6,601 bases of DNA, from positions 1-6,601 of the forward strand of contig JAEZLB010000216.1 in the NCBI GenBank assembly GCA_023435945.1. Reading direction: 5' to 3'. A program made the position numbers and the translations under genes. Under the pieces are notes generated by a model. The model saw nothing but the letters and a program-made list of their open reading frames with translations, did no database searches and was not told the origin of the DNA. Source of the DNA: Pseudomonadota bacterium (GTDB lineage: Bacteria > Pseudomonadota > Gammaproteobacteria > Burkholderiales > Burkholderiaceae_D). Of this stretch, positions 1-5,213 are shown piece by piece (position 1 is the stretch's first letter; every line of letters begins with the position of its first letter).

Positions 1-388
1 TGCCGCCGATGGATTGAACGCAGGATTGGGAACAGGACGTTTCATCACCTGGCCAGCCGACGGACTGAAAGAGGTGCAAACAGAGTTTCTAACCGATAGC
101 GAGATCCCCGATCCTCTGCCGGACCAGAATGAGGCCGGTTATCCGATTAGCATCCATGCCGATATTACTTCTCGCATCGTTGTGCAGCAATTCACCCTGC
201 GCCAGCCCGGCGGTCAGATTCTTGCTGCGGAATTGTTGTCCAGCGATACGGACAGCAACACCGAGCCTTCAACAGCAGCCCTGATTCCTTTAGAAGTCTT
301 GCAGCCTGCAACGCTTTATGAAGCCAGGTTTATCGGCGCTGTTGACGGGATTCCGGTTGATCACATATGGCAATTCACCACCCGTTGA
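1..388 (+). CDS. C-terminal part of a CAP/SCP-like secreted protein (5' end outside the window)
   Basis: The frame is open at the left edge (first complete codon at position 2) and ends at TGA 386-388, leaving about 128 residues of a longer protein. A TTG at 14 could be read as a start, but nothing upstream marks it as one, and the reading frame simply continues to the edge. Visible motifs are FITWPADG, then IPDPLPDQ (residues about 35-42), then GYPISIHAD (about 46-54), and a closing WQFTTR. From memory this order (PADG, PDPLPD, GYPIS, then a beta-rich tail ending in W-F-T-T) is typical of the region following the CAP domain in bacterial CAP/SCP-family proteins, and the tail looks like an Ig/fibronectin-type beta domain. 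Such proteins are usually exported. The CAP domain itself is not visible, so this is a family resemblance only. Alternative: another secreted protein with an Ig-like C-terminus. Confidence 0.6.
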   Translation, partial: AADGLNAGLGTGRFITWPADGLKEVQTEFLTDSEIPDPLPDQNEAGYPISIHADITSRIVVQQFTLRQPGGQILAAELLSSDTDSNTEPSTAALIPLEVLQPATLYEARFIGAVDGIPVDHIWQFTTR

Positions 389-489
389 ATCATTTCATCT
401 TATTTTGCTGTGAGGGAAAAGAGGGTCGGTAATTTTAGGGTGATGAAAAAATAGTCAGCATCGGCCATGCTCCGCGAGGTTTTCCTTGA

Positions 490-539
490 GGCAGCACGTC
501 TTTTGTCATACCGCAGGCTGCCGCGAATTCTTTTTGTTT
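490..539 (+). terminator. Possible intrinsic terminator after the CAP-like gene
   Basis: GGCAGC (490-495) can pair with GCTGCC (517-522) across a long 21-base loop. Five bases later comes a T-rich tract, TTCTTTTTGTTT (528-539). The GC stem and T tract fit a rho-independent terminator for the gene ending at 388, but the loop is long, the tract does not start right at the stem, and it lies about 100 bases past the stop codon. Weak call. Confidence 0.3.
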
Positions 540-709
540 AAGGTGAAACCCTGACGCGGCCGTACGTTCCAACAGAACTGGTGTATCGGATCACAGGGAG
601 CCAAGCAGTTCGGTCATGGAAAGCGTCATTGCAACGTGAGGTTCCAAGTAGCGCTCGTACCAGACAAAGGAAACAGGCAAGGGCAACATTCGCCCTTATG
701 CTAAGGATC

Positions 710-734
710 GGGCTGGCGCTCAAAGCGCCGGCTC
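710..734 (+). promoter_or_regulatory. Strong hairpin in the probable protease leader
   Basis: Bases 710-720 pair with 724-734 around the three-base loop CAA (721-723). Eleven consecutive pairs form, nine Watson-Crick and two G-U wobbles (711-733 and 714-730), with the core GGCGCT-CAA-AGCGCC. No T tract follows, so it is not a classical terminator. It ends 14 bases before the likely Shine-Dalgarno (749-752), where it could act as an mRNA-stability or translation-control element, or as a protein-binding dyad in DNA. The function is inferred from position only. Confidence 0.4.
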
Positions 735-748
735 CGAATGACAGACAT

Positions 749-752
749 GGAG
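749..752 (+). promoter_or_regulatory. Shine-Dalgarno that favours ATG 765 as the protease start
   Basis: GGAG (749-752), followed by TGGG, lies 12 bases before ATG 765. No comparable purine-rich site precedes TTG 842, where the intact protease frame first offers a start codon. This supports translation beginning at 765 in a different phase from the body of the gene. Confidence 0.45.
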
Positions 753-764
753 TGGGAATTTGCC

Positions 765-848
765 ATGCGCCGTACAGCTCTTTATAGCAGCAGTTCCCGC
801 CGTCCCGCGGAACAGACCACCCCCCGGCGAGCGCTCCTGACTTGGTAA
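765..848 (+). pseudogene. Probable out-of-frame N-terminal segment of the protease gene
   Basis: From ATG 765, preceded by GGAG at 749-752, the frame encodes MRRTALYSSSSRRPAEQTTP, then a few more codons, and stops at TAA 846-848. The protease frame is shifted by one base relative to this. If one more C were present in the six-C run at 820-825, or the ribosome slipped back one base there, the reading would pass smoothly from QTTP into PASAPDLVKPSPTP and on into the protease. The combined product would have a positively charged, Ser/Pro/Thr-rich cytoplasmic tail ahead of its transmembrane helix. Possible causes are a true frameshift mutation, a contraction of the C run by slippage (phase variation), a sequencing error, or translational frameshifting. 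Alternatively the real start is TTG 842 and this segment is non-coding. Confidence 0.45.
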
Positions 849-1690
849 AGCCTTCTCCTACACCGGCCCCGGAATCCGTCTCCCCTCGCAAAAAACGCTG
901 GCGCGAGTTACTGCATAAACAGGTGTCGACCAGTACGGTCGTAGCGACGCTGATGGTGCCAATTGTGCTTGCGCTGGGTTTTCTCGCCTTTCGGCCCATG
1001 TCATTCATGCTGACGCAGGAAGATATTGATGCCGCCGTCACGCATACCCTGGAAAACACCATTCTCCCCTCCCCCGGCATTAAAGCCTACCAGGCTATAC
1101 AGCCCTCGGTGGTACGCGTCACCAGCCTGAATCCGCAAGGTAAGAAGCTGGTAGAGGATGGTGTGGGAACCGGGGTGCTGATCATCGACAAAGGCGTGAT
1201 TCTGACCAACCTGCACGTCGTGCTGGGCGCACAGCAACTACAACTGACTTATGCGGATGGCAGTCAGTCGGATGCCTACGTGATTGGCATGCGGCCGGAG
1301 CAGGATCTGGCGGTGTTGCAGGCACAAAAGGTGCCCAAGAATATCGTGCCGGCCACCATGCGCTCCTCTGATCAACTGAGACCGGGAGAGCAGGTTTTTG
1401 CCGTCGGCTTTCCTTTTGGCATCGGCCCGTCTGTTACGGCGGGCGTGGTATCGGGCTTAAAGCGTGATTATTTATCGCCGGAAGGCCAGCGAGTGTTGAG
1501 AAACCTGATCCAGTTTGATAGTGCCGCCAACCCGGGCAACTCGGGCGGGCCACTGGTGACATCCGATGGCAAGGTGGTCGGTATTGTGACCGGTATTCTG
1601 AACCCAACTTCGCAGCGCGTCTTCGTGGGCATCGGATTTGCGGTCCCCATAGAAAGCGCGGCACAGGCTGCTGGCATGCCGCCTTTTTAA
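842..1690 (+). CDS. Membrane-anchored trypsin-like serine protease (HtrA/S1C type, no PDZ)
   Basis: This is a serine endopeptidase of the HtrA-like branch, expected to be anchored in the inner membrane with its catalytic domain in the periplasm. With TTG 842 as start the product has 282 residues. A basic segment (residues 16-26) precedes one transmembrane helix (about 33-52). The trypsin fold covers about 82-274 with the full triad: His125 in LTNLHVV, Asp155 in EQDLAVLQ and Ser234 in NPGNSGGPL. The chain ends soon after GIGFAVPIESAA, so the PDZ domains of DegP/DegS are absent. TTG 842 has no good ribosome-binding site, and the first in-frame ATG (about 953) would cut the helix. The better start, ATG 765, is out of phase by one base at a C6 run, so the N-terminus is uncertain. 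A terminator-like hairpin overlaps the stop, suggesting a transcript separate from the moxR operon. Family assignment is firm; substrate unknown. Confidence 0.85.
   Translation: MVKPSPTPAPESVSPRKKRWRELLHKQVSTSTVVATLMVPIVLALGFLAFRPMSFMLTQEDIDAAVTHTLENTILPSPGIKAYQAIQPSVVRVTSLNPQGKKLVEDGVGTGVLIIDKGVILTNLHVVLGAQQLQLTYADGSQSDAYVIGMRPEQDLAVLQAQKVPKNIVPATMRSSDQLRPGEQVFAVGFPFGIGPSVTAGVVSGLKRDYLSPEGQRVLRNLIQFDSAANPGNSGGPLVTSDGKVVGIVTGILNPTSQRVFVGIGFAVPIESAAQAAGMPPF
1653..1688 (+). terminator. Intrinsic terminator overlapping the protease stop codon
   Basis: GCGGCA (1658-1663) pairs with TGCCGC (1677-1682) across a 13-base loop that itself can form CAG/CTG. With C1657 bulged, AAAG (1653-1656) can extend the stem with CTTT (1683-1686). 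A run of five T residues (1684-1688) follows immediately. The hairpin lies inside the last codons of the protease and its T run reaches into the TAA stop. Stem length and T run fit a moderate rho-independent terminator. Confidence 0.45.
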
Positions 1691-1706
1691 AAATAACAAA
1701 CAGGAA

Positions 1707-1864
1707 TTAGAAAAATTTGAAGTTCAAATTAGATATTTATTAGAGATTAAAAGTGGGTAGATATTAGAAATTGGTTAGAGAAATAAATTTCAATTATTAG
1801 AGTTATATTAGATATTAACTTAACTCTAATGTTAATTAATTAGAATTGATTAGATATGATTAGA
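1707..1864 (+). repeat. Helically phased ATTAGA repeat array upstream of moxR
   Basis: TTAGA occurs ten times on the plus strand, starting at 1707, 1729, 1740, 1764, 1775, 1797, 1808, 1840, 1850 and 1860. Nine copies are ATTAGA; the copy at 1775 is GTTAGA. Successive distances are 22, 11, 24, 11, 22, 11, 32, 10 and 10, so the copies fall on about 14 steps averaging 10.9 bp, close to one DNA helical turn. One inverted copy (TCTAAT, 1825-1830) lies in the largest gap. The 181 bases between the flanking genes are only about 20 percent G+C by my count (29 G, 8 C), against visibly GC-richer genes, and TAG stops occur throughout, so the stretch is not coding. The last copy runs into the moxR ribosome-binding site. 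It could be an array of protein-binding sites on one face of the helix, a curved promoter region, or a decayed tandem repeat with an 11-bp unit. Confidence 0.7.
1803..1830 (+). promoter_or_regulatory. Possible sigma-70 promoter for the moxR operon
   Basis: TCTAAT (1825-1830) matches the -10 consensus at five of six positions, with a poor -35 candidate TTATAT (1803-1808) 16 bases upstream. An alternative -10 is TATGAT (1855-1860), but it would start the transcript almost at the ribosome-binding site. The AT richness makes chance matches easy, so this is only a candidate. A promoter somewhere in 1691-1871 is likely because the upstream gene ends in a terminator-like hairpin. Confidence 0.25.
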
Positions 1865-1867
1865 GGA
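1862..1867 (+). promoter_or_regulatory. Ribosome-binding site of moxR, fused to the last ATTAGA repeat
   Basis: AGAGGA (1862-1867) lies four bases before ATG 1872, a short but usable spacing. Its first bases belong to the last ATTAGA copy (1859-1864), so a protein occupying that copy would sit on the translation start region of the gene. Confidence 0.5.
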
Positions 1868-1871
1868 TTCT

Positions 1872-2912
1872 ATGGAGTTTGTGCGAGGTGAGCGATTAGG
1901 TGAAAACAAGAATGATGCTTCGATGCTAATGGAGCGCATTCTATACGAAGTAAAACGCGTGGTGGTTGGGCAGGATCGTTTTCTCGAGCGCGTCATGGTG
2001 GCGATGCTAGCTCAGGGACACCTTTTGGTGGAGGGGGTGCCAGGCCTGGCCAAAACGCTGACTGTAAAAACCCTGTCGCAGGCGATACGCGGTTCCTTCA
2101 AGCGTATCCAGTTCACGCCGGACCTGGTGCCGGCCGACCTGATTGGTACGCGTCTGTACAACCAGAAAAGCGGTGAATTTACAACGTCGCTGGGGCCGGT
2201 GTTTGCCAATTTACTGCTGGCTGATGAAATCAATCGCGCACCTGCCAAGGTGCAAAGTGCCCTCTTGGAGGTAATGCAGGAACGGCAGGTCACGATTGCC
2301 GGCAATACGCATTATGTTCCCGAGCCCTTCCTGGTGATGGCGACTCAGAATCCGATTGAAACCGAGGGCACTTATCCGCTGCCGGAAGCGCAGGTGGATC
2401 GTTTCATGATGAAGGTGGTGGTCGACTATCCCAGTTATCAGGAAGAGTTCGTGATTGTCGAGCGCAGCATCGGTGCGGCTATAGAAGTGCAGGCTGTTGC
2501 CACGACGGACCAGTTGCATGCGATACAGAAGGAGTGCCGCACTATTTATGTGGATCCCTCGCTGGTCCAGTACGCGGTGAAGCTGGTGACCGCTACACGA
2601 ACGCCCTCGGCGTACGGGCTGGGCCATCTGCAGCGTTATATCGAATATGGCGCCAGTCCGCGTGCCAGCATTAACCTGGTGGAAGGCGCACGGGCACTGG
2701 CATTTTTGCGTGGCCGGCGTTACGTATTGGCTGAAGACATGGTGGACCTGGCTGCCGATGTACTGCGCCATCGTGTCGTGCTGAGTTATGAAGCCATGTG
2801 CGAGTCTATCGACAGTGACGTGCTGATCCAACAGATCATCGCCAAGGTGGCGCAACCTGAAAAACCGCTGGAAGCTTATGCTGGACGCATCGTCAACGCC
2901 GTCAACTCCTGA
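1872..2912 (+). CDS. MoxR-family AAA+ ATPase
   Basis: This is a cytoplasmic AAA+ ATPase of the MoxR family, which uses ATP hydrolysis to remodel or activate partner proteins, typically with VWA-domain proteins encoded next to it. The 346-residue length is normal or slightly long for the family. Visible motifs are VVGQ (31-34), Walker A GVPGLAKT (55-62), the MoxR signature stretch FTPDLVPADLIGT (81-93), Walker B LLLADEIN (114-121), LLEVMQERQVT (131-141), sensor 1 ATQNP (157-161), PEAQVDRF (171-178) and sensor 2 GASPRAS (260-266, Arg264). No key residue is missing. ATG 1872 is chosen because AGAGGA lies just upstream; Met18 or Met20 are alternative starts that would keep every motif. It leads an operon with the DUF58 and VWA genes and overlaps the next gene by 35 bases. 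The AT-rich ATTAGA array upstream probably holds its promoter. Confidence 0.93.
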   Translation: MEFVRGERLGENKNDASMLMERILYEVKRVVVGQDRFLERVMVAMLAQGHLLVEGVPGLAKTLTVKTLSQAIRGSFKRIQFTPDLVPADLIGTRLYNQKSGEFTTSLGPVFANLLLADEINRAPAKVQSALLEVMQERQVTIAGNTHYVPEPFLVMATQNPIETEGTYPLPEAQVDRFMMKVVVDYPSYQEEFVIVERSIGAAIEVQAVATTDQLHAIQKECRTIYVDPSLVQYAVKLVTATRTPSAYGLGHLQRYIEYGASPRASINLVEGARALAFLRGRRYVLAEDMVDLAADVLRHRVVLSYEAMCESIDSDVLIQQIIAKVAQPEKPLEAYAGRIVNAVNS

Positions 2913-3849
2913 TCAACTGCTGCGCCGGCTGGAATGGACGGTACTGCGGCGGCTGGATGGTTACTTGCAGGGCAATCACAAGACCCTGATGCGCGGTGCC
3001 GGCCTGGATCTGGCAGATTTGCGTGAATACCAGCATGGCGATGATGTGCGCCATATCGACTGGAATGTGACAGCACGCCTGCAGACACCGCATGTGCGCG
3101 AGTATCGCGAGGATCGTGAGATCAGTGCATGGTTCCTTGTTGACCTGAGTCCTTCCGTAAATTTCGGTTCCGGAATCATGCGCAAGAGCGAGCTGGCTAT
3201 CGAATTCGTCGGCGCGATGGCGCGTCTGTTGACCGGGCAGGGTAACCGCGTGGGGGCGCTGCTTTATGGCAATCAGTCCGATGAAATCCTGCCTGCTCGC
3301 AGCGGACGCCGGCATGTGATGCTTTTGCTGCAGCGCATGCAGTCACAGATGGCATATGCAATGCAATCCACGGGAGAGACCACCAGTCTGGCAGGCTTGA
3401 TCCAGACGGCGGCATCGGTGTTGCGCCGGCGCTCCATGGTATTCGTGGTGTCGGATTTCTTCAGCACGCCCGGTTGGGAGCAGCCTCTGGCCTATCTGGC
3501 GCAGCGCCATGAATTGGTGGCGGTGCGGCTGTACGATCCTATGGAAACCGATTTGCCCGATCTGGGGCTGGTCACCATGGAAGATGCGGAAACGGGCGAG
3601 CAGTTGCTCGTGGATACGCATGATCCGGCATTCCGGTATCGATTCATGACGCTGGCCAGGCAGCGTGAAGATCAGTTGCGAGCAGCCCTGGCCCGCGCAG
3701 GCGTGGATGCGCTGGAAGTATCGACCGGCGAGGATTTGTTCGAGGCTATGGTGCGTTTTAGCGACATGCGCAAGCGGCGTGCCCGCAGCAGTCTGGCCAG
3801 CCGTCATGCATCGCCAGCCTCTTCTGTGCATACGGAGGAGCCGGCATGA
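2878..3849 (+). CDS. DUF58 domain protein with a VWA-like core
   Basis: The 323-residue product belongs to the DUF58 family, which is almost always encoded directly after moxR. Its exact biochemical role is not established; it is thought to be a partner or substrate adaptor of the MoxR ATPase. The family signature DLREYQHGDDVRHIDWN is at 47-63, followed by TARLQTPHVREY. The core then turns into a VWA-like fold, LVDLSPSVNFGS (87-98), in which Asp89, Ser91 and Ser93 form an intact DxSxS metal-site motif. VFVVSDFF (188-195) matches the later strand and acidic loop of a VWA fold. The C-terminal 25 residues are basic and Ser/Ala-rich and probably disordered. No transmembrane helix is visible, so it is probably cytoplasmic. 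ATG 2878, with GGAAG just upstream (2870-2874), gives a 35-base overlap with moxR, suggesting coupled translation. The stop overlaps the next start as ATGA. Confidence 0.9.
   Translation: MLDASSTPSTPDQLLRRLEWTVLRRLDGYLQGNHKTLMRGAGLDLADLREYQHGDDVRHIDWNVTARLQTPHVREYREDREISAWFLVDLSPSVNFGSGIMRKSELAIEFVGAMARLLTGQGNRVGALLYGNQSDEILPARSGRRHVMLLLQRMQSQMAYAMQSTGETTSLAGLIQTAASVLRRRSMVFVVSDFFSTPGWEQPLAYLAQRHELVAVRLYDPMETDLPDLGLVTMEDAETGEQLLVDTHDPAFRYRFMTLARQREDQLRAALARAGVDALEVSTGEDLFEAMVRFSDMRKRRARSSLASRHASPASSVHTEEPA
3834..3840 (+). promoter_or_regulatory. Strong Shine-Dalgarno for the VWA gene
   Basis: GGAGGAG (3834-3840) lies five bases before ATG 3846. The ATG overlaps the DUF58 stop codon (ATGA, 3846-3849), so the site lies inside the end of the DUF58 gene. 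It fixes the VWA start and fits coupled re-initiation. Confidence 0.75.
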
Positions 3850-4910
3850 CTTTCCTGTGGCCTAATCTACTATGGCTGATGCTGATTCTGCCCTTGCTCG
3901 CAGCGGCTTATGTGTTGCTGTTGCGGCGGCGTAAAAAGCTGATGCTGCGTTATGCCAGCCTGGGCCTGGTCAAGGATGCCATCGGTAGCACACCCAGCTG
4001 GAAGCGGCATGTGCCGCCGGCCCTGTTCTTGCTGGCCATCGCAGCGGCGCTGTTTGCCGCAGCACGACCCACGGCAGTGATGACGGTTCCCGGCAAGCAG
4101 CAAACCATTATCCTGGCCATGGACGTTTCGATCAGCATGCGCGCAACCGATGTGCAGCCCAATCGCATGGTCGCAGCCCAGCGTGCGGCCAAATCATTTC
4201 TCGAAGAATTGCCGCCTGACGTGCGCATCGGCATTGTCACGTTCGCCGGCACCGCCGCCGTATCCCAGCAGCCGACCAACTCGCGCGAGGATTTGACTGC
4301 GGCTATCGATCGATTCCAGCTGCAGGGTGGTACTGCCATCGGCAGCGGAATCATCATGTCGCTGGCGACCCTGTTTCCGGAAGCCGGTTTTGACCTGGCG
4401 GGGCTGACCTATGCCACTTCTGGAGGACGCAGCCTGCAAAATGGTGCCAGCTCCGCTCCCGGCCAAACGCCTGGTCAGGGGGCGGCGCCACCCGGCCCGG
4501 CCGCCGCACCCGGCTCTCACGAAACGGCCGCCATCATCCTGCTCACCGATGGCCAGCAGACGGCAGGCATAGACATGATGTTTGCCGCTCGCATGGCCGC
4601 CGAGCGTGGCGTGCGGGTCTATACGGTGGGAATTGGTACCCCCGACGGCGGGGACGTGACCTTCGATGGCTGGTCAATGCGGGTGGAGCTGGATGAAAAT
4701 TCGTTAAAGGAAATTGCCCGTATCACCCAAGGGGATTATTTCTATGCCAGCACCACCAATGAATTAAAGAAAGTTTACGACTCTCTGAATGCCCGCTTGG
4801 TATTCGAGAAAAAGGAATTTGAGATTACCGCTCTTCTGGCCCTGGTAGCGGCATTCTTCTCCATGCTCTCAGCAGGCTTATCGGTTTTCTGGTTCAACCG
4901 TATCCTCTGA
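3846..4910 (+). CDS. Membrane-anchored VWA domain protein (BatA-like)
   Basis: This von Willebrand factor type A protein of the BatA kind is expected in the inner membrane as the VWA partner of the MoxR ATPase. In the 354-residue product, helices at about 5-26 and 57-74 precede the VWA domain and a third at about 328-350 follows it, leaving a short tail NRIL. The MIDAS is complete: DVSIS at 93-97 (Asp93, Ser95, Ser97), Thr163 in GGTAIG, and Asp235 in LLTDGQQT. Between the Thr and Asp motifs lies a low-complexity stretch rich in Gly, Ala, Pro, Ser and Gln (about 193-223), presumably a flexible loop on the domain surface. The C-terminal part GWSMRVELDENSLKEIA and FYASTTNELKKVY is typical of this subgroup. 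The start is fixed by GGAGGAG and the ATGA overlap. No BatB, BatD or TPR gene follows, so the operon is the short moxR-DUF58-VWA form. Confidence 0.92.
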   Translation: MTFLWPNLLWLMLILPLLAAAYVLLLRRRKKLMLRYASLGLVKDAIGSTPSWKRHVPPALFLLAIAAALFAAARPTAVMTVPGKQQTIILAMDVSISMRATDVQPNRMVAAQRAAKSFLEELPPDVRIGIVTFAGTAAVSQQPTNSREDLTAAIDRFQLQGGTAIGSGIIMSLATLFPEAGFDLAGLTYATSGGRSLQNGASSAPGQTPGQGAAPPGPAAAPGSHETAAIILLTDGQQTAGIDMMFAARMAAERGVRVYTVGIGTPDGGDVTFDGWSMRVELDENSLKEIARITQGDYFYASTTNELKKVYDSLNARLVFEKKEFEITALLALVAAFFSMLSAGLSVFWFNRIL

Positions 4911-5058
4911 TTTCTCCGTGAGTGATGGACGGGCTACGCTTGCCCATAAGCAGGCGCTTCCACTTGCCTTCCCTGTGCCTTTATATATTCCTATTCAGTC
5001 TCTTTTCGCGATAGACATTGTTATAAGGAATGATTAAACTGGCGAGCGTGTCAGGACG

Positions 5059-5074
5059 GCAATAATATTATTGC
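5059..5074. promoter_or_regulatory. Perfect 16-bp AT-rich palindrome
   Basis: GCAATAATATTATTGC reads the same on both strands with no interruption. It lies about 140 bases upstream of the next gene and three bases before the 8-bp stem. An uninterrupted palindrome cannot form a good RNA hairpin without losing central pairs, so a binding site for a dimeric regulator is a more natural reading than a terminator. Confidence 0.4.
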
Positions 5075-5076
5075 AA

Positions 5077-5104
5077 GGTTGTGCAGGGACAGGACAGCAC
5101 AACC
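5077..5104 (+). promoter_or_regulatory. 8-bp inverted repeat with a GGACA-GGACA loop
   Basis: GGTTGTGC (5077-5084) pairs perfectly with GCACAACC (5097-5104) around a 12-base loop (5085-5096) containing two tandem GGACA units. No T tract follows. As RNA it would be a stable hairpin presenting two GGA triplets in its loop, which resembles CsrA/RsmA targets; as DNA it is a dyad. The function is inferred. Confidence 0.4.
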
Positions 5105-5201
5105 GGTTTCTGATTACAGGAGCTCAGCAGGCATCGGGCGATGCAAGAAGCGGTGCTTGGCGACGACACATCGGCAAAATAATCGCTGCCGCAGCTGTAA
5201 T

Positions 5202-5205
5202 GGAG
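5202..5205 (+). promoter_or_regulatory. Ribosome-binding site that decides the GTG start at 5214
   Basis: GGAG (5202-5205) lies eight bases before GTG 5214. The overlapping ATG at 5200 would read only five codons (MENNP) and stop at TGA 5215-5217, overlapping the GTG as GTGA, so it is probably incidental. Confidence 0.6.
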
Positions 5206-5213
5206 AACAACCC

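Larger units (their letters stand above)
389..764. other. Non-coding region between the CAP-like gene and the protease
   Basis: I see no convincing gene here on either strand. A 68-codon frame (581-787) and a long minus-strand frame (538-1080) cross the region, but neither has a recognisable product or a credible start. The stretch contains a possible terminator (490-539), a small stem AAGGGC/GCCCTT (679-684 with 692-697), and a strong 11-pair hairpin (710-734) just ahead of the probable protease start. These suggest that it holds the end of the upstream transcript and the 5' leader of the protease. I could not pick a clear sigma-70 promoter. Confidence 0.5.
4911..5213 (+). other. Non-coding leader with several inverted repeats before the 106-residue gene
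   Basis: There is no credible gene here; a frame running back to 5079 is only the upstream extension of the next gene. The stretch holds GGGC/GCCC (4931-4945), the perfect 16-bp palindrome at 5059-5074, the 8-bp stem at 5077-5104, GCATC/GATGC (5131-5135 with 5140-5144) and AAGC/GCTT (5148-5158). A possible -10 (TTATAA, 5021-5026) lacks a good -35. GGA triplets recur at 5027, 5054, 5087, 5092 and 5119, ahead of the ribosome-binding GGAG at 5202. The density of dyads suggests a structured 5' leader or operator region; I recognise no riboswitch class. No clear terminator follows the VWA gene. Confidence 0.4.

Noticed and set aside
581..787. 68-codon plus-strand frame upstream of the protease
   Set aside because: No Shine-Dalgarno sequence, no protein-like pattern, and it runs through the strong hairpin at 710-734; it is in phase with the protease but separated from it by the TAG at 785-787.
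538..1080. 180-codon minus-strand frame
   Set aside because: It lies largely over the protease gene in antisense, its translation is low-information (Ser/Cys/Arg/Gly-rich) and resembles no protein; the plus-strand protease is certain.
1707..1864. CRISPR array or tandem microsatellite
   Set aside because: The repeated unit is only 5-6 bases with variable gaps, far from the repeat-spacer geometry of CRISPR, and it is not a continuous tandem repeat either; a phased motif array describes it better.
2211..2855. 214-codon minus-strand frame inside moxR
   Set aside because: His/Gln-rich antisense shadow of a gene with complete AAA+ motifs on the other strand.
3343..3831. 162-codon minus-strand frame inside the DUF58 gene
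   Set aside because: Antisense shadow of a well-supported DUF58 gene, with no family resemblance.
4931..4945. GGGC/GCCC stem after the VWA gene as a terminator
   Set aside because: Only four pairs, and no T tract follows, so it is not supportable as an intrinsic terminator.
5079..5213. Upstream extension of the 106-residue protein
   Set aside because: The added residues are Cys/Arg/Thr-rich without pattern and cross a leader hairpin; GTG 5214 has a properly spaced GGAG.
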